A DNA stretch of 64,000 bases. Source: Bacteroidota bacterium (GTDB taxonomy: Bacteria; Bacteroidota; Bacteroidia; Cytophagales; Cytophagaceae). The stretch is taken from positions 62,001-126,000 of the forward strand of contig JAEVZS010000002.1 in assembly GCA_023392125.1 (NCBI GenBank), in the 5' to 3' direction. Shown here one piece after another: positions 7,701 through 17,070 of this stretch. Within the stretch, counting starts at the first letter, position 1, and the number at the start of each line of letters is the position of its first letter. The position numbers were made by a program, and so were the translations under genes. The notes below the pieces were generated by a model, which ran no database searches, had not been told where the DNA came from, and saw nothing but the letters and a program-made list of their open reading frames with translations.

Positions 7701-9626
7701 TTGTCCATTTCTCAGGATATTATAGAGACTATAAAGCAATCGGCTTCCATTGAAGAAGTCATTGGTGATTTTGTCAGTCTGAAAAAGAAAGGGCATTACT
7801 ATTTAGGATGCTGTCCTTTTCATGATGAAAAAACGCCTTCTTTTACTGTAACTCCGGCTAAAGGGATATTCAAATGTTTTGGCTGTGGAAAAGCAGGCGA
7901 TTCTATTCAGTTTCTGATGGAGCTGGAGGGCCTGAATTATCCGGAAGCATTGAAGTATCTGGCGGCCAAATATGGTATTGAGGTTCAGGAAACTGTTTCT
8001 CCAGAAGCTATTGCCCAGCAGACAGAGAAGGAAAGTTTACTTATTGTTCTTTCCTACGCGTCTCAGTATTATGAGGATCTTCTGTGGAATTCGGATGAAG
8101 GCAAATCCATCGGCTTAAGCTATTTTAAGGAACGCGGCTTTAATCAGGATACGATACGGAAGTTTGCTCTGGGATTTAGCCGGGAGACTTGGGATGGTTT
8201 GACCAAAAGCGCACTGGATAACGGATATTCGAAAGAGTTTCTGCTAAAAGCTGGCCTTAGCCTGGAGAATGCGGATAGTAGCAGTCTTTATGACCGGTTC
8301 AGAGGGAGAGTTATTTTTCCTATCCACAATCTTACCGGAAAGACTATCGGTTTTGGAGCCCGGATACTTAAAGCGGATAAAAAACAGCCAAAATATCTTA
8401 ATAGTCCGGAAACCGAAGTATATCATAAAAGTAAGGTTCTATACGGACTTTACCAGGCCAAGCAGGCTATAAGACATGAGGATAATTGTTTTCTGGTAGA
8501 AGGCTATACAGATGTAATATCCTTGTATCAGGGAGGGATACATAATGTGGTGGCTTCGTCCGGAACATCACTGACGGAAGATCAGATTAAGCTTATTCAC
8601 CGGTATACGAATAACATTACTGTTCTTTATGACGGAGATGTGGCCGGGTTGAAAGCCTCAATGAGAGGTATTGACCTTATTCTGACTCAGGGTATGGACG
8701 TGAAGGTGGTTGCGTTTCCAGATGGCGAAGACCCGGACAGCTATGTTCGCAAGATAGGGGGGGACGCCTTTAAAAACTACGTACATCAGAATGCCAGGGA
8801 CTTTATAACCTATAAGACAGAGCTGGCTCTGCTGGAAGCGGGCAATGATCCGATTAAAAAAGCATCGGTAATCAGGGATATTGTAGAAAGTATTGCCAGA
8901 ATTCCGGATTCTATCAAGCGAGCTGTCTTTTTTCAGCAATGTAGCCAGCTTTTAAATATTGCCGAGGATATTCTGATTGCCGAGTACAATAAGATTCAGC
9001 TGAAAGACCGGAAAAAGGATGAAGAAAACCGTCAGCAGGCGGATGTGTCTGTTTCAGAATTTTCCCAGACAATTGTCAATGAAAAGAGTTCTGTAAAGAA
9101 AGATCTGTATTCTTCTGCAGTAGAGATGCAGGAAAAAGAAATTGTCAGATTGCTGCTGAAGTTTGGAAATGAGCAGTTTGATACAACAAACTTTGCATCG
9201 TACGTATTATCCGAAATAGAAGACCTGACTTTTTCTATTCCGATATACCGGCGTCTTCTTGAGCTGATCAGAGAAGACTTTGAGGAGCTCGGGGTTATTC
9301 GGGAGCAAAAATTTTTTTCCCACCCGGATGAAGAAATCCGTTCCGAGGCAATTGCCCTTATTACTTCACGCTATGCGATCAGTGAAAAATGGACAAAATA
9401 TGAAATATTTGTTCCGACGGACGAAGAGATTTTACCTAATTTGGGATTTCTTACGATCCTTCGACTGAAGTTTCGAAGTATCAAGTACATGATCCGGGAA
9501 AATATGCAGGAAATCAAAAATGCGGAAGCTGACAATAAAGATATCATGACATTGCTGCAGGTGCATAAACAGCTTAAGGAAGCCGAAAAAGAAATTGCAT
9601 CCATGCTTGGTATTGTGATTTCATGA
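7701..9626 (+). CDS. dnaG: DNA primase
   Basis: Synthesises RNA primers at the replication fork. The 641 residues show the complete DnaG layout: CHC2 zinc finger (CCPFHDEKTPSF with KCFGCGKAGD, Cys/His at about 38, 41, 59 and 62), the RNA polymerase domain with RFRGRVIFPIHN, the TOPRIM domain with EGYTD at 267-271 and YDGDVAG (Asp 311 and 313), and a divergent C-terminal helicase-interacting region of about 200 residues. The start is a TTG (MSISQDIIET...); no ATG fits the N-terminus. The flanking genes are functionally unrelated; no rpoD or rpsU is attached as in enterobacteria. Confidence 0.96.
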   Translation: MSISQDIIETIKQSASIEEVIGDFVSLKKKGHYYLGCCPFHDEKTPSFTVTPAKGIFKCFGCGKAGDSIQFLMELEGLNYPEALKYLAAKYGIEVQETVSPEAIAQQTEKESLLIVLSYASQYYEDLLWNSDEGKSIGLSYFKERGFNQDTIRKFALGFSRETWDGLTKSALDNGYSKEFLLKAGLSLENADSSSLYDRFRGRVIFPIHNLTGKTIGFGARILKADKKQPKYLNSPETEVYHKSKVLYGLYQAKQAIRHEDNCFLVEGYTDVISLYQGGIHNVVASSGTSLTEDQIKLIHRYTNNITVLYDGDVAGLKASMRGIDLILTQGMDVKVVAFPDGEDPDSYVRKIGGDAFKNYVHQNARDFITYKTELALLEAGNDPIKKASVIRDIVESIARIPDSIKRAVFFQQCSQLLNIAEDILIAEYNKIQLKDRKKDEENRQQADVSVSEFSQTIVNEKSSVKKDLYSSAVEMQEKEIVRLLLKFGNEQFDTTNFASYVLSEIEDLTFSIPIYRRLLELIREDFEELGVIREQKFFSHPDEEIRSEAIALITSRYAISEKWTKYEIFVPTDEEILPNLGFLTILRLKFRSIKYMIRENMQEIKNAEADNKDIMTLLQVHKQLKEAEKEIASMLGIVIS

Positions 9627-9684
9627 GAAGTGGTATTTTATTCCTCCAATAATACATTTATCTTGTAAAAATTTTTATGGAAGG

Positions 9685-10812
9685 ATGAATATTGCTGTTA
9701 ATACCAGATTGCTATTGAAAGACAGGCTGGAAGGGATCGGATGGTTTACGTATGAAACACTTAAAAGAATAACTCAACAGCACAAAGAGCATACTTTTTA
9801 TTTTTTGTTTGACAGAAAGTTTGATGAAGATTTTATCTTTTCAGACAATGTAGTTCCTATGGTGGTGTCGCCTCAGGCGAGGCATCCGTTTTTGTATGCT
9901 ACCTGGTTTGATATATCTGTACCAATGGCTCTGAGAAAGGTGAAGCCGGATCTGTTTCTTAGTCCTGACGGGATGCTTTCTCTTACGACCGGATATAAGT
10001 CGTTGCCGGTAATCCATGATTTAAATTTTGAGCATTTCCCAAATGATCTGCCCAGACTGACCCAATTGTATTATCATCATTATTTCCCCCGGTTTGCCCG
10101 TAAAGCCAGACGTATAGCCACGGTTTCAGAGTTTAGCCGGGAAGATATTGTCAGAATATATGGTATTGACAGGGAAAGAATCGATGTGGTTTATAATGGT
10201 GCCAATGAGTTTTATCAGCCAATATTGCCTGCCAGGCAAATACAGACACGGACTATCTATGCAAAAGGATGTCCGTATTTCCTTTTTGTAGGAGCACTTC
10301 ATCCAAGAAAGAATCTGGCGAATCTTTTTTACGCCTTTGACGCTTACAAGAAGTCGACAGGGTTGGACACCAAACTGATGATTGTGGGACAAAAAAAATG
10401 GTGGACGGAAGATATCAAGAAAGCCTATAAATCCATGGAGTATAAAAAGGAGGTGATTTTTACGGGAAGACTTTCTACGATAGAGCTTCGCAATGTAATA
10501 GCTTCAGCTCTCGCCATGGTTTATGTGTCGGTGTTTGAGGGTTTTGGTATTCCGGTGCTTGAGGCAATGTATTGTGACACTCCGGTTATTACCAGCAATG
10601 TATCATCTATGCCGGAAGTAGGTGGTGATGCGGTCGTTACTGTAAATCCTTTTTCAATTGACAGTATCAGAGAGGGCTTGCAGAAAATAGCGCTTGATCC
10701 GGTACTTCGAAGTAGCCTGATAGCAAAAGGGAGAATTCGAAAAGAATGTTTTTCCTGGCAAAAGACTGCAGATAAACTATGGCACTCGATTGAACTGGCT
10801 GTTGAATCCTGA
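9685..10812 (+). CDS. Family 4 glycosyltransferase
   Basis: A 375-residue GT-B fold glycosyltransferase, probably adding a sugar from a nucleotide donor to a surface polysaccharide or lipid-linked oligosaccharide at the inner membrane face. Seen: N-terminal AVNTRLLLKDRLEGIGWFTY, acceptor-side LPVIHDLNFEHFP and ATVSEFSREDIVRIYG, then the donor domain with YFLFVGALHPRKNLANL and the EX7E motif EGFGIPVLEAMY (about residues 284-295). It stands alone between dnaG and a PD40-OmpA gene and is terminated at 10822-10860. Its closest relatives in the window are the glycosyltransferases at 15.8-18.1 kb. Sugar specificity cannot be read from the sequence. Confidence 0.9.
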   Translation: MNIAVNTRLLLKDRLEGIGWFTYETLKRITQQHKEHTFYFLFDRKFDEDFIFSDNVVPMVVSPQARHPFLYATWFDISVPMALRKVKPDLFLSPDGMLSLTTGYKSLPVIHDLNFEHFPNDLPRLTQLYYHHYFPRFARKARRIATVSEFSREDIVRIYGIDRERIDVVYNGANEFYQPILPARQIQTRTIYAKGCPYFLFVGALHPRKNLANLFYAFDAYKKSTGLDTKLMIVGQKKWWTEDIKKAYKSMEYKKEVIFTGRLSTIELRNVIASALAMVYVSVFEGFGIPVLEAMYCDTPVITSNVSSMPEVGGDAVVTVNPFSIDSIREGLQKIALDPVLRSSLIAKGRIRKECFSWQKTADKLWHSIELAVES

Positions 10813-10821
10813 TAAAGGTAA

Positions 10822-10866
10822 AGGCAGCAAGCCGGTTTGTTCAAGCACTGGCTGCTGCCTCATTTT
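10822..10866 (+). terminator. Terminator after the glycosyltransferase gene
   Basis: Inverted repeat AGGCAGCA...TGCTGCCT with one bulge, followed by CATTTTATC. It lies between convergent genes 10 bases after the plus-strand stop and can serve either side; the T-run is weak. Confidence 0.55.
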
Positions 10867-10872
10867 ATCATC

Positions 10873-12444
10873 TTACAGGACTATCAGCTCTACTTTTCTG
10901 GAAGCGTTTCCGGCTACTTTATTGTGCATATCGCCATAGCCTACAGCTTTTAACCGTTCCGGGCTTATACCCTTTGATGAAAGATAGCTGCGGATGCTTT
11001 CTGCTTCCCGCTGGGTCCGGTTGTTGTGATAGATCAGGCTGACTTCATTTACAATGACGGTGTCTACCAATGGAATGCTTTCGTCATTGGCTGTTCTTCT
11101 CAGTATTTTAGTCTTGATACTTACGGTTGAGTCTACTTCTGTCAGATCATCCCGCTGAATGGTATCTTTTTGAATACTTTTAGTATGGACAGCGATTTCC
11201 ACAGATACTTCGGGATTGTCTTTGAGTGTTTTGACAATTTTATCCAGTTCTTCCTTGCCCGGTTTTATTTCGGCTCCGGGTGTGAAATCAATTCGGGAGA
11301 GTTCCATCGTATTTCCGGTTTTCAGTGATGTCAGACCAATAAATTCAGGGGCAGGTGTGGAGTTGTTGAAAATCAGTGTTTCATGGAAATAACCCTTAGC
11401 CATTGGAAGTATAGTGACCTCGTAAGTATCGTTACCTGCAAGTACGGTTTTAAACTTGCCGGAGCTTCCTTCTGTATATAATTCATTAATAACTGCCGGA
11501 TTATCGGGGGTACTAATCTGAATTTTGGCAGCGATGGTTTTCTGACTGTTCTTTTCATTTACTGTGCTATGAAGTACCAGATGTTTTTGAGGGAGAAAGT
11601 TTTCAGACAGCTTAATCTTAAAAAGATCATCTTTGTCGTGTTCTGTTGCTGTTATGATTGCATACTCACCTTTTTCAGGGATACTTATATAGAGATCATC
11701 TTTTTCTGTGTTGACAAAAGATAAAGGAATCGGGGAAGACCATTGGCCATTGGGCTGTAAAACACTTTTGTAAAGATCAAAACCGCCTTTCCCGTTTTCA
11801 CGGGCAGAGGCAAAAACTAATGTCCGGTTATCAGATAAGATTTTGGGAGAGCATTCGCATCCGGTATTTATCGGTGATGGCAAGGTCACAGGCTCACTCC
11901 AGGTATTTGCCTTGAGCTCACTGATCATGATCGTACCGCACTCCATTCCTGAGGGGCTTTTTTTTCCGTTAAGACGTACAAAGTATAGCTTTTTGTCGTC
12001 TGCGCTTATGGACGGACTGATTTCGGGGGCAGTTGAATTAACCGGTTTGGCAAGATTGACAGGCGGAGCCCATTTATCACCTTGTTTCCTGGACATCCAG
12101 ATATCAGAATTACCAACTCCGCCATATCTGGCAGAGGAGAAAAAGATAACGGAACCATCGTAGTTCAGGTTCCAGTCCTTATCATTGGTTGTTTTGTTGT
12201 AAAGGCCGGAAAGCTCTTCGGGGCGGCTCCACATTGATGCAGCCTGTCTTGCGATGACCGGGTATAACCTTTCATCTCCATAATCCGTTTCAAAGACCAT
12301 ATACTTGCCGTTGCCGCTTATCGAAGGATTACGATCATTGCTCAGAGGATTATTGACCGGGCGTCCCAGATTGACTTTACTTTGAGAATGAGCCTGAATA
12401 AAAGCGGCCAGCAACAGAGTTGAAAAAAAAAACTTATTTATCAT
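10873..12444 (-). CDS. PD40 beta-propeller protein with divergent OmpA-like C-terminus
   Basis: A 523-residue exported protein (signal peptide FFFSTLLLAAFIQAHSQ). Residues about 25-270 hold PD40/TolB-like propeller repeats, for example GNGKYMVFETDYGD, YDGSVIFFSSARYGG, ADDKKLYFVRL and SDNRTLVFASARENGKGG. A beta-sandwich linker follows. The last about 130 residues resemble the peptidoglycan-binding OmpA domain (IDFTPGAEIKPGKEELDKI ... RLKAVGYGDMH ... ASRKVELIVL), but with about 45 extra residues between the second strand and the following helix and with the usual NRRVE replaced by SRKVE. It probably anchors in the periplasm or outer membrane. It is a single gene convergent with the glycosyltransferase and divergent from glycogen synthase. 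Partner unknown. Confidence 0.85.
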   Translation of the reverse strand: MINKFFFSTLLLAAFIQAHSQSKVNLGRPVNNPLSNDRNPSISGNGKYMVFETDYGDERLYPVIARQAASMWSRPEELSGLYNKTTNDKDWNLNYDGSVIFFSSARYGGVGNSDIWMSRKQGDKWAPPVNLAKPVNSTAPEISPSISADDKKLYFVRLNGKKSPSGMECGTIMISELKANTWSEPVTLPSPINTGCECSPKILSDNRTLVFASARENGKGGFDLYKSVLQPNGQWSSPIPLSFVNTEKDDLYISIPEKGEYAIITATEHDKDDLFKIKLSENFLPQKHLVLHSTVNEKNSQKTIAAKIQISTPDNPAVINELYTEGSSGKFKTVLAGNDTYEVTILPMAKGYFHETLIFNNSTPAPEFIGLTSLKTGNTMELSRIDFTPGAEIKPGKEELDKIVKTLKDNPEVSVEIAVHTKSIQKDTIQRDDLTEVDSTVSIKTKILRRTANDESIPLVDTVIVNEVSLIYHNNRTQREAESIRSYLSSKGISPERLKAVGYGDMHNKVAGNASRKVELIVL

Positions 12445-12590
12445 GATACAAATTCAGAAATATTAAACAAGTACAGGTGTTTGAGAGTAAATCTATTTTA
12501 TTGGAATTTTTAATATAAAAAAATATTGTAGTTTCTTTGCACAAGTCTACGATTATTTTTACTCGAAAGTAAACTTTTAGTTTCTAAATT

Positions 12591-14495
12591 GTGGCAAGAA
12601 AAAGAACAAGTACTACAACTGTTAAAAGTAAAAGCAGTGTAACCACGAATCCGAATTCAGTGAAGAAGATGAATTTGCAGGAACAACCAGATGAAAACTT
12701 TTTAATAGAAGTTGCCTGGGAAGTATGTAATCAGGTTGGCGGCATTTATACCGTTATTCGTTCAAAAGTACCTTCGACAGGTGATAAATGGGATGGAAAT
12801 TATTTATTGCTGGGTCCTTACTTTCATGGGAAGGCCTCTGCTGAATTTGAACCGATATATTCCATAGATCCGGATGATCCTATCGGAAAGGTTGTCGGAA
12901 GGATGAGGGATCAGGGATTTGAGGTGTATTATGGTTACTGGCTGGTTTCCGGCCGGCCTAAGGTTGTATTATTTAACCCCTTTAATGTCTATCCAAGGCT
13001 CGGGGAAATCAAGTATCTGCTGTGGGCAGATCATGATATATCGTTGCCTGATGGTGATGACTTGCTGAATCAGGTAGTGGCGTTTGGTTTTATGGTGAAG
13101 ACCTTTCTCAAGGAATTAGTTGCAGAGCAGACGTTCAATAAGAGAATTGTAACTCATTTTCATGAATGGATGGTCGGAACGGTTATCCCGGATATACGAA
13201 AGGATAATCTTCCGATCACAACTGTATTTACCACACATGCTACTTTGCTCGGTCGTTATCTGGCCATGAACGATCATGAGTTTTATGAGCATCTGCCTTA
13301 TTATGACTGGAATGCAGAAGCGAGAAACTTCAATATCGAGGCGATGGTCAGGATTGAAAGGTCAGCAGCTCACGGATCCCATGTATTTACAACAGTAAGT
13401 GATGTGACGGGAAGGGAGTGTAAGTATTTGCTGGGAAGAGAAGTGGATCTGGTATTGCCCAACGGGTTGAACATTGAACGTTTTACAGCGCTTCATGAAT
13501 TTCAGAATCTTCATCTGCAATATAAAGAGCAAATTCATGAATTTGTAATGGGACACTTTTTCCAGAGTTACTCGTTTGATCTTGATAAGACTCTTTATTT
13601 CTTTACTTCCGGCCGGTATGAATACCGAAATAAAGGCTATGATCTGACACTTGAAGCATTGGCCCGTCTTAACTGGAAGATGAAAGAGGCAGGAATTGAT
13701 ACGACTGTTGTAATGTTTTTCATTACAAAGCAACCATTTTCCACCATCAATCCCAAAGTGTTGCAGTCTCGTGCTGTAATGGAAGAAATACGGGAAACCT
13801 GTGAGGCAATCGAAAAGCAGGTTGGTAATCGTCTGTTCTGCGCTGCTGCAGAAAGTAATGACGGAAAACTGCCTGATTTGAATGCTTATGTTGATGAGTA
13901 CTGGAAACTGCGGTTACGCAGAACGCTGCTCTCCTGGAAATCGCAGGAGTTGCCTATTGTGGTTACACATAACCTGTACCATGATGATACGGATGAAATA
14001 CTAAACTTTATTCGTTCTGCCAATCTGGTCAATAATGCGCACGACAGAGTTAAGATGGTTTATCACCCTGACTTTATTTCTCCGACAAATCCTTTGTTTG
14101 GTATGGAGTACGGGCAATTTGTGCGTGGATGTAATCTTGGAATATTTCCCAGCTATTATGAACCATGGGGATACACACCGCTTGAATGTATGGCCAGTGG
14201 GGTACCTGCTGTAACCAGTGACTTGTCTGGTTTTGGGGATTATGTAATCAAGAATGTAGAAAACCCTGAAAAGAAAGGCATATATGTGGTGAAACGTGTA
14301 GATGATAACTTTTATTCTTCTGCCGAGCAACTGGCAGAAATGTTGTTTTCATTTGTCAGGATGTCCAGAAGAGATCGCATTCAGCAACGTAATCTTGTAG
14401 AAAGCTCATCTGAGGATTTTGATTGGCAGAATCTTACTAAATATTATGATGAAGCATACAGGCTGGCGTTTGAACGTATTGGCTGGACAGAATGA
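12591..14495 (+). CDS. Glycogen synthase, GT3 (animal/fungal) type
   Basis: Elongates alpha-1,4-glucan chains from a nucleotide-glucose donor in the cytoplasm. The 634 residues match the eukaryote-like GT3 family rather than bacterial GlgA (GT5, about 480). Seen: the N-terminal donor loop VAWEVCNQVGGIYTVIRSK (about residues 42-60), HFHEWMVG and TTHATLLGRYLA in the N-domain, and the family signature GCNLGIFPSYYEPWGYTPLE with the catalytic Glu and SDLSGFGDYV (about 515-550). The start is a GTG; the first about 30 residues are Ser/Thr/Lys-rich and poorly conserved, so a later start (MNLQEQPDENFL) is possible. No glgB or glgC is in the window. It is followed by a strong terminator. Confidence 0.92.
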   Translation: MARKRTSTTTVKSKSSVTTNPNSVKKMNLQEQPDENFLIEVAWEVCNQVGGIYTVIRSKVPSTGDKWDGNYLLLGPYFHGKASAEFEPIYSIDPDDPIGKVVGRMRDQGFEVYYGYWLVSGRPKVVLFNPFNVYPRLGEIKYLLWADHDISLPDGDDLLNQVVAFGFMVKTFLKELVAEQTFNKRIVTHFHEWMVGTVIPDIRKDNLPITTVFTTHATLLGRYLAMNDHEFYEHLPYYDWNAEARNFNIEAMVRIERSAAHGSHVFTTVSDVTGRECKYLLGREVDLVLPNGLNIERFTALHEFQNLHLQYKEQIHEFVMGHFFQSYSFDLDKTLYFFTSGRYEYRNKGYDLTLEALARLNWKMKEAGIDTTVVMFFITKQPFSTINPKVLQSRAVMEEIRETCEAIEKQVGNRLFCAAAESNDGKLPDLNAYVDEYWKLRLRRTLLSWKSQELPIVVTHNLYHDDTDEILNFIRSANLVNNAHDRVKMVYHPDFISPTNPLFGMEYGQFVRGCNLGIFPSYYEPWGYTPLECMASGVPAVTSDLSGFGDYVIKNVENPEKKGIYVVKRVDDNFYSSAEQLAEMLFSFVRMSRRDRIQQRNLVESSSEDFDWQNLTKYYDEAYRLAFERIGWTE

Positions 14496-14534
14496 CAGAC
14501 AGGGCAGATAAGTTATAATATAAATACATAAAAG

Positions 14535-14557
14535 CCGGGACTAGCTCCCGGTTTTTT
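14535..14557 (+). terminator. Terminator after glycogen synthase
   Basis: CCGGGA, loop CTAGC, TCCCGG and six Ts. The convergent minus-strand O-antigen ligase gene ends inside this hairpin (stop at 14541). Confidence 0.85.
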
Positions 14558-15788
14558 CTTTTTCGGGGTCATCAGAGAAAGGAAAGGTTTGTGACAGCAG
14601 GGTCGTAAAAAAGACAAAAAAAACAATTCCTTTGTTTTTTTCCAGCATGGATTCTGTCAGGCAGCATATTGCAAATAATACGATTAGTACCATGTGCAGG
14701 CGATTGGTCCCTTTCCATAAGGGTGCTAATAATATAAAAAGCAGAACCAACAAGCCCACTATTCCAGAGCTTAGCCAGGTTTGCAGATATTGATTATGAG
14801 CATTGTAACTTCGCTCATATAATGCAGGGCTCCAGTTATGTTGCTGATAGCAGTGATTAAGACTCTCCTGAGCATCACCAGCTCCGACCCCGGTCAGCCA
14901 GTGTTGACTAATAATTTCTTTGCTGCATAATAATTGGGCGATTCTCAGATTAACCGAGTTGAAATGAATATCTACCGGAGGCTTAAAGGCTGTATTGCTT
15001 ATTTCGGAAATCCGGCTTTTGAGAAGAGGAGTCCGGAGAGAGAAATAACCAATAAAACCGATGAGAGTCAAAAGGCCGAGAGAGAACAGCCAGCCATAGC
15101 GAACCTTTAACAAAATACCGGTTGCCATTGCAAAAGTTATTATAAGTAGAGCCAATAAAGGCATTCTGGCTCCGGTCATCAGGATGAGTACGAATAGGAT
15201 CAGTAGTGTAATAAATAGTAATGCTTTGATGAATCCAGAGCCGGTTAAGTTCAATTTAACTGCAATGATTGCGAAGGCAAAGACTGTATACATTGCAAGA
15301 TAACTGGGATGTAACTGCACGTACTGCACAGCAGTTTCCCGAAAAAAATAGCTGAGGTCCGTGGTCGCATTGTAAGTAGTGAAATACTGATAGAAGAGCC
15401 AGCTAAATGAAAGCAGTATTCCGGTTACAAAACAGGAAAGAATGTGCCTGATATGCGGTCTGAGACAGGAGAGAGCCGGAATCACCGCTAAGGGAACCAA
15501 TAGCAGGCTTAGATGCTTTTCCAGGATAAATCCACCATACGATTTGTTGGATGACCACAGAACTGATAAAGCATAAATGACAAACAGAGCTGTCAGTGAA
15601 AGAAGTGTACTGTTGCGATTATTTTTTCTTAAATCGTGCAGATAGCCTTTGCGAAAAATAAGCAGGGCGGCGATGGCCACCAGTAAGATATTGGAAAATT
15701 TCAGGGAGAAGGGAAGCGTCAAAGCAAACAGATAAAGAACTCCAAGGCTTAATTTCCATTGATAAAAGGAAATTACATTCTTATTCAT
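14541..15788 (-). CDS. O-antigen ligase/polymerase-like membrane protein
   Basis: A 415-residue multi-pass inner-membrane protein of the WaaL/Wzy (O-antigen ligase) superfamily. Around ten hydrophobic helices are visible from LSLGVLYLFALTLPFSL to LVLLFILLAPLW. The family's large periplasmic loop sits at about residues 275-335 and contains the conserved WLTGVGAGDAQESLN and YNAHNQYLQTWLSSGIVGLL. Such proteins polymerise or ligate lipid-linked polysaccharide repeats. It is the most downstream gene of the minus-strand polysaccharide block, with a 3-base gap from the glycosyltransferase at 15792, so it is probably co-transcribed. Ligase versus polymerase cannot be decided. Confidence 0.85.
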   Translation of the reverse strand: MNKNVISFYQWKLSLGVLYLFALTLPFSLKFSNILLVAIAALLIFRKGYLHDLRKNNRNSTLLSLTALFVIYALSVLWSSNKSYGGFILEKHLSLLLVPLAVIPALSCLRPHIRHILSCFVTGILLSFSWLFYQYFTTYNATTDLSYFFRETAVQYVQLHPSYLAMYTVFAFAIIAVKLNLTGSGFIKALLFITLLILFVLILMTGARMPLLALLIITFAMATGILLKVRYGWLFSLGLLTLIGFIGYFSLRTPLLKSRISEISNTAFKPPVDIHFNSVNLRIAQLLCSKEIISQHWLTGVGAGDAQESLNHCYQQHNWSPALYERSYNAHNQYLQTWLSSGIVGLLVLLFILLAPLWKGTNRLHMVLIVLFAICCLTESMLEKNKGIVFFVFFTTLLSQTFPFSDDPEKEKTGS

Positions 15789-15791
15789 TGC

Positions 15792-16964
15792 TCAGGCAAT
15801 TTTTACGGTTAGATCGGAAGCCGACTTTTCTTTAAATGAAGATTTATTATTTCTTGTTTGATATGTTTTTGTAACATAATCCTTTATTTGCTGTACAAAG
15901 ATGCTTTCATCAAAATTTTCGGCATGGCTTCTTATAAAGGAAGGACAAAATTCAAGCTTTTCAAATGTTTTGATGGCTGCAATCAGGCTTTCAGGTGTTT
16001 GCTTGTCAAAAAACAGGGCAGTGGCTTTCAGCGAGTCTTTTGTATATGGAATCATTGTTTCCAGAACTCCGCCCTGACCAAAAGCTATCACAGGTCTTCC
16101 GGAAGCATTTGCTTCAAGTGGAGTGATGCCGTAATCTTCTTTCTGGGCAAAAACAAATGCTTTACATTCGGAGTACAACTGCGCCAGTTCTTTGGCAGAA
16201 AGCCCGCTTTTAAATGTAATGTTTGATTTTGCAGATCGTTTAAGGGCTTCTTCCATGGAACCTTTTCCTACGATTATGAGCGGATATCCTAACTGATTGA
16301 AGGCCTCGACGATTAAATCTACCTTTTTGTAGCTTTCGAGTCTGCATACAACAAGATAATAATCTTTAGTCTGCTCAGAGATATAGAAGTTTTTGCTGTT
16401 GACGGGTGGATTTATTACTTCAATATGAGACTTAAAATTATATACAGAAGCAATTCGTTGGGTAACTTCGTATGTATTCGCTATAAAATGATCGGAACGT
16501 TTGGCAGACTTATAGTCAATTTTTCGTAAAAGTCTGATTACTATGTTGAAGGCAATTTTAAGTAGCCCACTGGCAGTAGTATACTGTCGGTAAGATTCAG
16601 GATACCATGCCAGCCGGAATGGCGTATGGCAATAATTGATAACTAATGTTCCCGGTGAAATTCGGGCATACTTGGCGACATATGTAGAGGACATCAGAAC
16701 CACATCATATCCGGAAATATTCATTTGCTTCATCGCTATTATGCCGAATGGAAAAAATAAGCGGCGCATAATATTCTCAGATGAGCAGATCTTGTTAAAC
16801 CAGGAAGTATGAACAGTACAACCGGAAAAATCAGGATAGGTGAGATGTGATCTGAAGGCCATAGTATATATCGGAGCATTGGGGAAAGCCTGATGAAAAC
16901 ATCGAACAACTTGTTCTGCTCCCCCTCTTCGCATTAACTCATCATGCACTATGGCAATCTTCAT
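15792..16964 (-). CDS. Family 4 glycosyltransferase of the polysaccharide cluster
   Basis: A 390-residue GT-B glycosyltransferase. The start MKIAIVHDELMRRGGAEQVV carries the glycine-rich acceptor loop typical for GT4. Further motifs are FIANTYEVTQRIASVY, the donor-domain start DYYLVVCRLESYKKVDLIVEA (split here by position, about 205-225), KGSMEEALK and the EX7E element KEDYGITPLEANASGRPVIAFG (about 275-297). It is cytoplasmic or membrane-associated and adds a sugar to a lipid-linked repeat. It lies 3 bases upstream of the O-antigen ligase-like gene. About 106 non-coding bases separate it from the next glycosyltransferase upstream, where no hairpin is obvious. Confidence 0.88.
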   Translation of the reverse strand: MKIAIVHDELMRRGGAEQVVRCFHQAFPNAPIYTMAFRSHLTYPDFSGCTVHTSWFNKICSSENIMRRLFFPFGIIAMKQMNISGYDVVLMSSTYVAKYARISPGTLVINYCHTPFRLAWYPESYRQYTTASGLLKIAFNIVIRLLRKIDYKSAKRSDHFIANTYEVTQRIASVYNFKSHIEVINPPVNSKNFYISEQTKDYYLVVCRLESYKKVDLIVEAFNQLGYPLIIVGKGSMEEALKRSAKSNITFKSGLSAKELAQLYSECKAFVFAQKEDYGITPLEANASGRPVIAFGQGGVLETMIPYTKDSLKATALFFDKQTPESLIAAIKTFEKLEFCPSFIRSHAENFDESIFVQQIKDYVTKTYQTRNNKSSFKEKSASDLTVKIA

Positions 16965-17070
16965 ATAGTATAAATTAAATCCTATTATTTTATTGGACTA
17001 AATACCGAAATTATATAAAAAAAATTGAAAAAGAAATCTATAACAAGGAAACTTATACTTTACAGCAGGT

